Positions 47,594-58,164 of a DNA stretch of 64,000 nt are shown here, one piece after another. Under the pieces are notes generated by a model. That model was given only the letters and a program-made list of their open reading frames with translations, was not told where the DNA came from and made no database searches. Position 1 is the first letter of the stretch, and the number at the start of each line of letters is the position of its first letter. The position numbers were made by a program, and so were the translations under genes. The stretch is taken from positions 36,520,001 through 36,584,000 of the forward strand of contig CM060731.1 in assembly GCA_030704615.1 (NCBI GenBank). Direction: 5' to 3'. The stretch comes from Takakia lepidozioides. Its lineage: Eukaryota; Streptophyta; Takakiopsida; Takakiales; Takakiaceae.

Positions 47594-47925
47594 TGTCAAG
47601 TTATTTTACCACTAGTGTGAAGTTAGCTAGGAAATAGCTAGCTTTTATATATTGACATTTGGGATTGACCCAAGTGTCAATCCAGGGGCCGATACATGTT
47701 TGGGCACCTGGCGTTGTTATCTTCACGGCAGATCGCGGTGGGCTCATCTTTCTCGAGTTGAGCCTCACCGCGCCTAGCTATGGCGCCGTAGTGTGGATTC
47801 CCCATGGTGTGGGGTGCACTTGGCTTGACTTGTATTTGAGTGATGAGGTTATATACGCATGAGTTTATGCTTCAGATTTGTGAGCTCGTGCTTGTATTCT
47901 TCTTCTTTATCTCGAGAAAGATGAG
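47594..47925 (+). mobile_element. 5' LTR (U3-R part) of the plus-strand element
   Basis: It starts TGTCAAGTTATTTTACCACT and is the inverted counterpart of 38885-39220. A TATA-like TTTTATATATTG lies at 47643-47654. Similarity to the other LTR fades after CTTTATC (47921), so the true LTR end in this copy is uncertain; no clear primer-binding site was found. Confidence 0.65.
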
Positions 47926-48419
47926 CTCGTATCTGTGAGTGCTAGATACGAGTTAGTTGTAGCACTTGTGGTTTTTGCTAATGAGAGAAACCAGGTTGTT
48001 ATGCAAGGAGCACCGTGGAGCTCTTGGTTATTAGAAGCGGAGGCGATGTGGGTTACGAGGTGGTAGACCTTGGCATTCGATCTTCAGCTTCAGATATGAA
48101 AGCACCATGCTGCAGGATTGCAAGACCAAGCGAAAGGGCTGATTTGGCTTGGGGGCAAATCAGTGCACTTTGTGGAGTATGTTGAGATTGGGTTTCAATC
48201 TCGAGCTTCAGCATTGAGAGGGCTCTTGTCATGGCAAGAACAGGGCTGGAACAGGAGCTAAGAGGTGCGGCAAGGCCATAGAATGTGCACCTAGGGTTTC
48301 AGAGCTTGGAAGAAGAGCTCTTGCACCAGAAGAGGAGTGTTTTGTGGCTTGGAAATGTAAGCCTTAGGGTTTTAGGAACTTGGCAAGGGTTGTGGAGTGC
48401 TTAGTTTTGTCTTAGAGAG

Positions 48420-48920
48420 CATCAAGGAGCTAAGGAGCCAAGATAGGGGGCTGATACCTCTTGTGTGAAGAGATTGCATGTGTGGAGCATGTATTCAGCT
48501 CATTGAAGCTTCCATCTTCAAGCTTAGAGGGCAAGCAAGGAAGAGGGAAGGGCTGACTTCCCTTATGTGAGAGCAATGCATGTGTGGAGCATGCTTTCAG
48601 CCTGTTGAAGGCTTGTACTTTCAGGTTTGGGAGTGCAAGAAAGGAAGGAAGGGGTTGGCTTCCCTGTAGGGCATGTGTGGAGTATGCTTCCAGCCCGCTG
48701 AAGCGTGTATTTTCAGGCTAGTGGGTGCAAGAAAGAAAGCAAAGGGGCTGATTCTCTTGTGGTGAGAGTGGGGCATGTGTGGAGCATGCCTTCAGTCCAT
48801 TGGGTTTTTGTTTTCAAGCTTTAGAGAACTAGAAGAGAATGTAAGGGGCTGATCTACTCTTATGTGACAGTTCGACACTTGTAGAGCGTGTTCTTAGTTG
48901 GGGTTTCAACCTCAAGCCTA
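48420..48920 (+). repeat. ~100-bp tandem repeat in the retrotransposon leader
   Basis: Units share GCATGTGTGGAGCATG followed by (T)TTCAGYCYRTTGAAG and a G/A-rich segment; starts near 48477, 48579, 48674 and 48774, with a decayed unit near 48884. Spacing is about 95-105 bases. It precedes the 10-base minisatellite and the gag start. Confidence 0.7.
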
Positions 48921-48944
48921 GATAGAGCATGGCTCTTGAAGTGA

Positions 48945-49720
48945 CAGGCTGTGGCGGGCTGTGCCCAGTGGCCTATGGGGCTGTGAGGGGCTGTGAGGGG
49001 CTGTGACAGGCTGTGCCCTGTGGCCTGTGGCTTTTGGGGCTGTGACCCCTGTGACCTGTGTAGGCAGTGATAGGATGTGCGATGTGGCCTGTGGGGCTGT
49101 GACGGGCTGTGAGGGGCTGTGACAGGCCGTGGTGGGCTGTGACAGGCTATGCCCTGTGGCCTGCGAGGGGCTGTGACGGGCTGTGACGGGCGGTGGCGGG
49201 CTGTGACAGGCTGTGCCTTGTGGCCTATGGGGCTGTGAGGGGCTGTGATGAGCTGTGACAGGCTGTGGCGGGCTGTGATGGGCTATTCCCTGTGGCCTGT
49301 GGGGCTGTGACGGGCTGTGAGGGGCTGTGACAGGCTGTGCCCTATGCCCTGTGACCCCTTTGACCTGTGTCAGGCTATGTCTGTGACCCTTGTGACCTGT
49401 ATAGGGCTGTGACGGGCTGTGACGGGCTATGACAGGCTATGGCCTTTGGGGCTGTGACTCCTCTGACCTGTGTAGGGCTCTGACGGGCTGTGACAGGCTG
49501 TGGCCTTTGGGGCTGTGACCCTTGTGACCTCTGTAGGGCTGTGACAGACTGTGAGGGGCTGTGACAGGCCGTGGCCTTTGGGGCTGTGACCCACGTGACC
49601 TGTGTAGGGCTGTGACAGGCTGTGCCTGTGGCCTTTGGGGTTGTGATGGGCTGTGACAGGCTGTGGCTTGTGTGGGGCTGTGATGGCTATGACCAGTGAT
49701 CTGTGTGGGCCTGTGCTGGT
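48945..49720 (+). repeat. 10-bp GGCTGTGACG minisatellite in the retrotransposon leader
   Basis: Dozens of units of GGCTGTGACG, GGCTGTGAGG and GGCTGTGACA, with interspersed GTGGCCTNTGG and GTGACCTGTGTAGG units, fill nearly 800 bases. The plus strand is G-rich. It gives long Ser/His/Thr-rich minus-strand open frames that are artefacts of the repeat. The related inverted array is at 41150-41375. Confidence 0.85.
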
Positions 49721-50049
49721 CTGTGGTGGCCCGTGTTGATCTGTGGACAGCTTGTGTTGACTCGTGGAGGCACTGGTGGACTGCCTAAGGACTGGCATGT
49801 CTTAAAGGCCGAATTTTGAAGCTCGTGGAGGGCGGTTTGAGGAGTATCTTCATGATATTTCCATGGTCATGCAAGTGAGGGAAGAGAGGAGAAAAAGAGT
49901 GTTGGGATGAGGGCATGCTGGGGTTAGGCATTGCTTTAGCTTCTCTTCCTCGTAGTTTTCCACCCTCTCATTAGGCCAAGACCTTTCCGTAGGTGGAGGC
50001 AAGAGTCAGTCCGGGTTTTGTGGAGAGGGGGTTAGGGACATGTTCATGA

Positions 50050-52082
50050 CCGGTTGAGTGTCAATACGGAGGTGCCACTAGTTGTTAGGGACAATGCCGG
50101 TTCAAGCACTAGCGATACTAGTGGGTACACGAGATGAGGTGTGCGGTTGAGGCCACCTTCACCTCCTGTGTCTTCTACGAAAGGTTCTGATTCGGATTGT
50201 GAATCAGGAGGACTCATGTTGGACACAATGGAGGAGATGTATGGAGCTACCAGGGGCCACGAAGGTACTCTGGGGCGGTGGGCACCATCGAGTTGGATGA
50301 TTTTATCCAAGAGTTTGATAGTTGGTGTGATTTGCAACAAATGCGCAATCCACAACTATTTACGCATTTCATGGCATGGAAGGGGCTGTTTCAGCACCTT
50401 GAGGGGCTGCCTATGGATGATACCATGAGTTCAGGTGGGGGCATGAGGTTGAGATCGAGGAGTGGAGGATGTACTGGTCACCCGACTATGTCTCCATCAC
50501 TAGGGGCACTAGAGTCACGAGGGCAGTGGCTACACCTGCCGCTGCACCGACAGCTTCAGCAAGCAGCAGTGGGACTAGTAGGACTGGTGGTACCGTAGCT
50601 ACGACGTCCACCCAAGCCACTACCGCACCAGCACCAATACCCGTGTCTGCCTTCAACCCTGTTGTGGAGTTCTTCGAAGAGTTGAGAGGGAACTACCAAG
50701 GGGTGAGGACAGAGAAGTTGCGAAGCTTGCAAGAGTTCCAACGGAAGCCTACTGAGAGCTTGAGGGAGACTTTCACTCGCATGAGACGCTTGATAAATGT
50801 AACCCAAGGGGTTACGGAAGCTCAGGCAGTCCAATTCTGGTATGGGATATTGGACAAGGAGCTAAGGAGAAGGGTGCGGGATGCAACTCTCCTACAAGCG
50901 GCCCAACCCACCTTAGCAAATGTGTTTTTGCTGGCAGAGCGGATAGAGCTCAACATGGTGGAGGAACGAGTAGTCATGGTAGGATTTGCTAAGGAGACAC
51001 CACGGGGTAGTGGTGCTCCTAGCCAACCACTACCTCAACGTGATCAAGGCAACAAGGGGGTTCAGGTGAAGTTCAGGGAAGGGCAGAGAGGACCTCAGAT
51101 GCAGGGGTCTCTCCCTTCATTTGCTGGCCAACAACGGGTGGATGTGGTGTGCTGGACATGTGGAGGACCCCATGTCAAGAAGGATTGCCCAGAGGGAGGT
51201 AAAGGGCCGGCACATGCATAGCCTGCACAGTTGCAGTGTGGGCATTGTGGCAAGCACGGGCATGGAGAGGCCCAGTGTTATGGTTTGTACCCTGAGTTGC
51301 GCCCAGACCAGTTCCAAGGAAACAATGGTGGCCGGGGGCGAGGTGGAGCAGCCCAGAGAGGACGAGGTGGCCAGGCACGAGGTGCAGGCCAAGGGCAAGC
51401 TCAACATGGCCAAGGATGCGGAGGTCAGGGTGTTGACCAAGGCATGGCCAACCGACTTCAGCAGCTAGAGCAGAGGCTCGCTGCCATGGCTACAGCTCAG
51501 GTGGTACCGGCTCCAAGGCCGGATGGTCCACCTCCTGCTCTTGATGGAGGAGATATCGGAGGCATGGGATTCATGTGCGGAGCAGCACTACCACTAGTGC
51601 AGGTAGAGTCTGCTGCAGCCGTGACTCGAGGAGCAGCACGAGTTCCTGAGCCACGAGGTGCAGAGGTGGAGTTGAATCCACAGCGTGGGGAGGCAAGCCG
51701 TCGGGCTAGGCTTCCTCGGTCATTCCCATTGGCGGAGACAATGTCGACGCCATCCATGGCACCTAGTTCTCGCCCGACTGTTACCGAGACGGAGGTTACT
51801 ATGCCATTGGGGAGAGTTACACGAGTAGCACCACTACCTAGTGTTGCCAAGGCTACGGCAGCTAGTGTGCTGCTAGGAGCGACCACATCTGTGTGTCATG
51901 CTCCATTGTTCTCGGCTACCATGATTGCGACGCCGGGGGTAAGACCAGCTGAGGTGTTCAGGTTGGCAGCTACACTCTGTGAGAGTGGGGAGGTTACTTC
52001 ATCTTCTGCGGAGATAGTGGGAGGTGTAGTGCCGGAGGGATCCTCGGATTTGAGGGTCAAGACTGCCACGGCGGCGCCATGA
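50050..52082 (+). pseudogene. gag of the DNMT retrotransposon, plus copy
   Basis: Gag packages the element RNA. The matrix/capsid part reads DDFIQEFDSWCDLQQMRNPQ and, in the frame starting at 50469, FNPVVEFFEELRGNYQGVRT and RSLQEFQRKPTESLRETFTR, the retrotransposon gag core. Two zinc knuckles follow: CWTCGGPHVKKDC (about 51150, Cys-x2-Cys-x3-His-x4-Cys) and CGHCGKHGHGEAQC (about 51240), then a Gly/Arg-rich basic stretch. Broken by a stop at 50135, a frameshift near 50425 and stops at 51219 and 52080. Confidence 0.8.
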
Positions 52083-52138
52083 CAAGCTGCAACTACCAGG
52101 TTGATGGAGCTGTCAGCTAGGCCAGCATTGAGCGTGCC

Positions 52139-52666
52139 ATGGTGACATCTGGAGTTGTCATGTTGGACAACCAGGATGGCATTTTCTGTTTGAGTGGATT
52201 GGCAGGCAAGAGGTACCGGCCACTGAGGGTCTTGTTGGACTCAGGAGCTCAGCCATTGATGTTGGGCAAAGCTGCTATTACAGGTTTGGGCCTCACGGAG
52301 GCGGATATAGAGCCTTGTCATTTCCAGATACAGACGTCTCTGGGAGGATCAGAGCAGGTTCGGGGCATGACACGGCGTGAGTTGGCTATCAGACTACAGC
52401 CGGATCATCCTACAGATGGCTCAGTGATGAGAGCCAAGGCCATTGTGACAGACGCGGTCTCGTATGATATCGTTGTTGGTGGGGCAGTGTTGTACCCCAT
52501 GGGCTTCACCCTGGATTTTTGGGAGGAGTCAGCTTCCTATAGGCCTAGATGGCAATCAGGGGAGGGCCCGCGTGTGCAGCTCCCTGTGACGTTCAAAGGA
52601 AGAGTTGCGGTTGCCCAGCAAGGCAAGATACCGACACTAGCAGCATTCACAGCGGCAGTGAGTTAG
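52139..52666 (+). pseudogene. Aspartic protease domain, plus copy
   Basis: This retroviral-type protease would process the polyprotein. The active site LLDSGAQPLMLG lies at about 52230-52262, with downstream SVMRAKAIVTDAVSYDIVVG resembling the flap and C-terminal part of gypsy proteases. A frameshift near 52120 separates it from gag, and a stop at 52664-52666 (Trp in the other copy) separates it from the DNMT. Confidence 0.75.
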
Positions 52667-52675
52667 CCTGAAGAG

Positions 52676-53672
52676 TTGCTTGAGGGCAACGCTCATTCAG
52701 AGGATGTGCCACCTCCGGGAGAGCGGGATGACATGTATGGTATGGCGGAGTTGCCTACCATGGTTGCTCAAACTCCATTGTGGGGCACAAGCAAGGATTT
52801 GCATCGGGATGCTGATCGACGGGTGCAACAAGCCTGTGTGGAGGCTTTTGTACCGTCAGGAGAGGAGGAGAGTGCGGGGATTGCACCAGGACCACCTCAG
52901 TTGTCTCCATTGGACACCACACCTATTGTGTGGCAGTATCCGGATGAAGGCATTTGTCTTCTGGACTTGTTTGGCGGGATCAGCACCGGATTGGCTGTTG
53001 TGTTACAGGCAGGTGTACGAGTTCGGCGTTACCTATATGTGGAGAGGGATGAGACTGCACAACGCATCTCACTCCGTCATATTGTTTAGTTGGTACAGCA
53101 GTACCCTGAGTTGTTGCCGGTGTCTGCGGTTCGTGGATATCAGCAGGCCTTGCCAGCAGACATCTCTTTGCTGGGGGCGCAGGATTTGGAGCGAGTTGGC
53201 TTCATTGATTTGGTAGTGGCAGGTTGGCCCTGTCAAGGGTATTCATCAGCCGAGCATGACAATGGATTGCGAGACTCAAGGTCGGGTCTGGTTTGGGAGA
53301 TGGTGCGGGTTTTGCGCCACTTACAGCTTCATCAGGCTGTATTTCCAGCATACATCTTGGAGAATGTGCCATTGATGGGCGATTCTCGGGCCAGGGTGAT
53401 GGCCAATGTGCATCAAGTCCGGTCGTGGCTTGGGTCAGCAGTGTTGCTGGATGCAGCTGTAGTGGGGTCACGGGCTCATCGTCCACGGTTATGGTGGACT
53501 AACTTGATGCCACCCACACTGCTTAAGCGTGCATTTGATGGGGTGTAGCGGCTAGCACACCTCACAGTGGATAGCATTTTGGACACAGGGAGGCAGTCTC
53601 AACGTGTGAGACACGATGACCGTTCGCCTTTGGCAGTGATCAACAAGGTGGGTCAACCACGAGCAGCACGAA
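52676..53672 (+). pseudogene. Cytosine-5 DNA methyltransferase domain, plus copy (truncated)
   Basis: It would transfer a methyl group from SAM to C5 of cytosine. Motif I CLLDLFGGISTGLAVVLQAG is at about 52957-53013; YLYVERDE is motif II; AGWPCQGYSSA carries the catalytic Cys (codon 53231-53233, motif IV); YILENVPLMG is motif VI (about 53352); SRAHRPRLWW is motif VIII (about 53467). Two stops (53087, 53546), each Gln in the other copy, break the frame, and the sequence ends at 53672 before motif X. The order I-IV-VI-VIII is canonical, not the permuted order of plant DRM enzymes. Confidence 0.85.
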
Positions 53673-54990
53673 GTAGCCTATACTATATGCGCACACAAAT
53701 GCATGCATATGGAGGAATGTATACGTGCATACAAATTTTAGATATGCATAAGAACAATTTTATATGCACAACACTTAAATAAGGGTACCCAAAAAATAAA
53801 TAAAAAATGTGATTCATCTAATCTTAGGGTCCATAGTCAAAATATCAAAGGATGGAATAAGAATATTCTATATATAATATTCCATATTCATTGTATTATT
53901 ATTCCACATGGGTGAGTGTAGGAATGGGAGAGGAACATGTTGCTTTTATGGCTTTCCAACATGAGAAAAAAGGTCGAAAAATTAAAAAGTGACGAGGCAC
54001 GGCTCTTTGTTAGATACAAATGGTGAAGGTACGGGCTCTTCCAATGGTGGGAGTCTAGTTTGAAGTTCAGAATGGAACAATGCTAAGGGAATGTTAGGGA
54101 GCTTGACAATGTGATAGAGATGGTCCGCCTGCGCATTTGGCTAGTAAATGGCGATGGCCCGCAAGGGAATTCAATTTTACAAAAAAAACTATTGATTGGT
54201 AATCGAACCCGCAATCTCATAACTTAAAAAACATAATCCTTACCAAACCACCACCCATTTAATCTTGTTACATAGGTTTTGCAATATCTATATATCTATA
54301 ATCTGAAACATTTTTATTTTACAAAAACATAATGTCCATCAAAGATAGAACCCACAACCTATCGGGTATCAAGCCTAGTTCATACCACTACACGGGGGTT
54401 GCTATTCCATATGCACAGGTTGCGTGCATGCATGCACAAAATCCCTTAATATATATGCATGTGACAAATTTGTATGCACACATTGTAGATTGTATGCAGT
54501 GGAGTTATATAACATAGAATACGACGTATTTATTGCATATGCAAATGTTACATCATATGTATATAGAATAAAATAAAATAAAAATCTTAGCTAACAAAAT
54601 CAGTAGTCAATGGTCAAAGATGCATGTGACCACTAACTCCAACTAATGCACCACCTTAAACTGAAGAGAATACAAGATCCCTGGCCAAAGTAATAGTTTG
54701 CAAACTTGTATTCAAGGAAAACAGTTTCATATTAACCAAAATATGGACTTTTGTACTAACAAATGCATATGTGTCATGTTTGGAACCACCACATTGCATG
54801 TCTGTTTGTAATGCCAAGCAGTTCTATAATTTGAAAACTTGTATGACAGGTACACAAGTTCCATTTTAACCAAAATAGGAACTTTTGTACTAACAAATGC
54901 TATGTGTCATGTTTGGAATAAAGTAGTAACAAGATAATTACATGTCACATACATGAAAATGAACGGCACAAGTTAGAGGTTCTTTTTTGT
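53673..54990. other. AT-rich flank between the retrotransposon copies; MULE end region
   Basis: No coding sequence. Two ATGCAT-rich patches (53690-53775 and 54405-54560) resemble each other. A direct repeat of about 90 bases occurs at 54700-54785 and 54832-54918 (shared TTTGTACTAACAAATGC and TATGTGTCATGTTTGGAA), possibly subterminal repeats of the MULE element that follows. Terminal inverted repeats were not identified. Confidence 0.45.
54185..54400 (-). repeat. Two tRNA-like (SINE-like) remnants
   Basis: On the minus strand, GGTTCGATTACC (54198-54209) is a B-box, preceded by TGGTTTGGTAAGG about 40 bases upstream. A second, weaker one reads TGTGGGTTCTATC (about 54343-54355), preceded by GTGTAGTGGTATGAAC. 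Neither folds as a complete tRNA. Confidence 0.3.
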
Positions 54991-55005
54991 GCATTTCATG
55001 TGTCA

Positions 55006-57711
55006 CTAAGAAGTTGAACTAGGGTCCTTCTTTAGCATAGCCCTAACCTCTAACTGGCTAAGGGAAGGTTGGTGGATCTCATAAGCCCCGACGCATCCTA
55101 GATGCACGTTGTACATGAAGTACATGTGCTTACAAGGTAGATATGTTTGTTTTTTCTTCTTGACAGATAGCTCATCAAAGTCGGGACAATCACAAGATGG
55201 AAACTGACCAATGTATACATTGTAAACCAATCCTGCTCTGGTAGATCCCTCTGTTTGTAGCTGGTAAATTCTCCCATAACCTGGCTGAGGCACGTTTCTG
55301 AATCCACGAACCTCAGCAATAAGAGTCTCCGCTGACTCTTGGCGACTCAAGTGTCGAGGAGTCGGATCCCGACGCCGAATGCGCACCCCATAGCGTGTAG
55401 TGGGATACTTACCCACAGGAAGGACAACACCTTGATGCATATGTTGTTCCACTGGAAGTGGTCCCACAGGAAAGTTCGGATCAGGAACGTTGGGAGGATG
55501 GACTAGTCGAAAACCTGCAAGGGTCAAGTTGTCCACCTCTTCTTGTGTAAGGTTGGTTCCAACCTTCACAGGCCACACGTTAGGTATACCCGGTTTTCCC
55601 AAGCAATAGGATGGCACGGTCCCTCCAACACACGACAAAACATCTGTGGGGCAAAACCAAAAAACTTGCAGTTTTGGTTCTTTCATGTTCGGTGCTAGTA
55701 ACTTGCCAGTGAAGCAAGGTGCAGGACTTCCTTTACCTTTCCTGATGAGCGCTTTGCATTTATCTTTAGAAACTCCAACCAAGGCAGAACAACGAACCAT
55801 GGAAGCAGGACCTGTCCGCTGAATCCTGAACAATGCATCGGAAAAGTCTTGTGTCTCTCTCACTGGATTTCCCCATTGCATTGGCTGAGGAGGGATAGCA
55901 ACATGTGGATTTGTCTCACAGAAAGTCGAAGAACTAGGAATGTCATGACTTGATTTGGAGCTGACGAACCTAGATGGCTGGTGTGGACTGGGCATCCCAG
56001 TGGCGCGCAGTGGAACAGTCTTTACATTCATATCACACCTCCAAGATTCGTTTGGCCCACCATGCTCATCGCCTAACTTGCATTTGACTGGAATAGTGCG
56101 ATTGTCTCCCTCCAATTGAACCCCCCTTGTGTGCATGGGTGTTCCAGCTACTATGCCACGTACAACCTTACCCATTTTTGCTGGGCTATTAGATCTAGCT
56201 GCTTGACGCAACATGAGCTCCTCTTTGTCGGGCCCCGTCCCCCATGTCTTTCCTGTGGTGTGCCTGTAAAATGTTGCCTGCTGCAAAAGAGCTCGTGACA
56301 TGTCATGCATGGTGGCCTCATATAGATCCACCTTCATTTTTTTCCCATTGCCTGCTGTCTTCCACCAAGCAAAATGGACTGCCTCAGACAAATTAGTGGT
56401 AGGCATATCTGCATCTGCCTCCACATCCATGTCCTCTCTCATCCATTGGCCCCACATTCGATATCTGTAGTGCCACCATGCAAGCCATGAATCTAGTTTT
56501 GGCAGACTCTTTTCTGTGCATGCTCCTGAAGAGAGCCACCAAGCCCGAATTGCAATGTATGTGGTTGTAGCATCCTCCAAGGTAGCACTATCTTTCCATT
56601 CATAACAGAGCTGAGTGTGCCTTTCACGGAAGTCCTCCAAGATATAGTCGTTGGTGTGTCTTCGGAGGCTTTCAGCCCAATGATATAAACATGTTCTTTC
56701 TTTACCTTCCATTGGGACATTGGGATCAGATCCATAAACCCTTCGAACAGCAGCCCAATTCGCTCCTGCTGCATCCGCCATGAAGCCAGCAAAATTTGGT
56801 TTGTTCAAGCCAGCAAGTTTTGCTTGTTCATTGATCATCTCCCAGAATAACACCTGAGCATCTGCATCCTCTGTTTTCATATCGCAAATGGCAATGGTCA
56901 TCATTCGCTTGACATATGGTTCATAGACATGACACGCAAGAGTTGTCCAATCCTTGATGCGTTTGACATGGTCAAATACTACCAACTTGTGCGTAGATCC
57001 CCCTCACTCATGCGACGCACAAGATCAACACCACTCCCGGGACCAGCAACAGACATCTTGAAAACATGGGGGAGATGAGAAGTATGTTGGCCTGGAAAGA
57101 GATTGCTGTGAATGAAATGGTATGTACTCAGACGCTTCAACTCCAATATGGACATGATGGAATTGACACGTGCAGATGCGACCTTGTTTTTCACATTGGG
57201 GCTACAAACATGGGCAAACTCTTCAAGAATATCTTCCAAAGCCTCTCCCTCAAGACGTACTGTCTCTGTGCCATCAGCCACAAGAACTCGATCAATCAAG
57301 AGCTTTTGGGCCATTGACAAGGAAATAGCTCCCGGGGTCGACCATGGCTTCATCTTAACGTGCTCTTGAATCATGCTTGATGCATTTTCCGCAACCTCTC
57401 TATTCTCGCCCTTGGCACATGGATGGTTATGAAACCCAACGTGAACTGCAACACGTGTATATGTTGGAAGGGAACTTGTGACATAGTACATTCTTGCCCC
57501 ACAATGCGCCTCACAGAAAGGTCTTTCTTTGCAGAAACTACACTTGAACTGGTTGAATGGAACTTGGGCTCCTGCAATGAACACCTTGTCTGCATTGCCT
57601 TCCCAATAGCGGTCATTCCGTTCTCCTTCTTTCTTGAAGAAGGGGCAAGTGCTGCTTTGACATATGAGCTTTCCAACACAAAGAACCTTACTACATTTCA
57701 CATGATCTGGA
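55006..57711 (-). pseudogene. MULE-type DNA transposase (two frames, one-base shift)
   Basis: The transposase would cut and paste its own element. Two minus-strand frames, 56979-57740 (253 codons) and 55006-56985 (659 codons), join through an apparent one-base loss near 56980 (frame ends DLRTSW; the next resumes VVFDHVKRIKDW). The first frame has a Cys/His-rich N-terminal module ending VGFHNHPC, like the WRKY/GCM-type zinc fingers of Mutator-like transposases. The second has candidate DDE residues in VVFDHV, FMADAAGANWAA and possibly TTNLSEAVHFAW, and a C-terminal SWIM finger (SCDCPDF ... LPCKHMYF, Cys-x-Cys...Cys-x-His). The first codons of the upper frame (57713-57740) are LTR-derived, so the true N-terminus was lost at 57712. 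Confidence 0.7.
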
Positions 57712-57712
57712 A

Positions 57713-57800
57713 TGTCGTGCGCATACATATCGCTACACAACTACATCGTTGTCCAAACCAAACCACACATATATGCACAATAAAGTAGTCTGCCACAATA
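57713..57800 (-). mobile_element. 3' LTR end of the minus-strand element
   Basis: The sequence (reverse complement TTGTGTAGCGATATGTATGC then GCACGACA) matches the 3' end of the LTR at 38774-38860. It is joined at about 57800 directly to reverse-transcriptase coding sequence and at 57712 to the MULE transposase. Confidence 0.6.
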
Positions 57801-58164
57801 CATCCTTCTTGGCTGGCATCACTGTGGCTGAAGCATACTCTCCACCAGAGAGCTCCACCAAACCTGCCTCCCAGAGATCTTGAGTCCTCATCTGAATCAA
57901 AGACCTCTCCATGTCACTGTATCTATAGGGTCTCCGAAAGATTGGCGTGTCAGTGGCCAACTCAATATGGATCTCTTGACCCTTCAGTGCTCCCAAGTCC
58001 TTCAAACTGAAGGCAAAGCAATTCCTATAAGCCCTCAGGAACCGCCGTATACGTCGTCTCTCTCCTCCGGTGACAATGGGTCCAATGTCAGGCTCCCAAT
58101 TGTCCTCCGTAACTGAAACCTTAAGTCCAGTGGGCTTAGAGGTAGAGGACGCGTCCCGTGGTTG
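57801..58164 (-). pseudogene. Start of gypsy-type reverse transcriptase, fused in frame after the DNMT
   Basis: Past the stop at 58165 the same frame goes on to RRIRRFLRAYRNCFAFSLKD and IHIELATDTPIFRRPYRYSD, then QDLWEAGLVELSGGEYAS and MPAKKD, which is the N-terminal fingers region of Ty3/gypsy reverse transcriptase (the usual HxIxL...PIRQRPYR...LLxxGxIxPSxSPYASPVVLVxKKDG pattern). It is cut at 57801, before the catalytic YxDD. The common frame shows that the DNMT sat between protease and reverse transcriptase in one polyprotein. Confidence 0.8.

Larger units (their letters stand above)
47594..53672 (+). mobile_element. LTR retrotransposon with DNA methyltransferase, plus-strand copy (truncated)
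   Basis: Order: LTR (47594 to about 47925), a repeat-rich leader (48000-50040), gag (about 50050-52082), protease (52139-52666), cytosine-5 DNMT (about 52930-53672). Homology to the minus copy (58695-62334) stops abruptly at 53672, inside the DNMT between motifs VIII and X; reverse transcriptase, integrase and the 3' LTR are missing. Six stop codons interrupt frames that are open in the other copy (50135, 51219, 52080, 52664, 53087, 53546), and there are small frameshifts (about 50425, 52120). The element is dead in this copy. Confidence 0.85.

Noticed and set aside
48945-49720. CRISPR-like regular repeats
   Set aside because: A 10-base minisatellite without unique spacers in a plant nuclear genome; not a CRISPR array.
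51497-51886. Antisense 129-codon open frame over gag
   Set aside because: A shadow of the GC-rich, Ala/Arg-rich gag linker; the real frame has zinc knuckles and protease downstream.
52676-53672. Host DNA methyltransferase gene
   Set aside because: There are no introns, gag and protease are in front, a second copy lies inverted with the same fusion, and the minus copy continues into reverse transcriptase.
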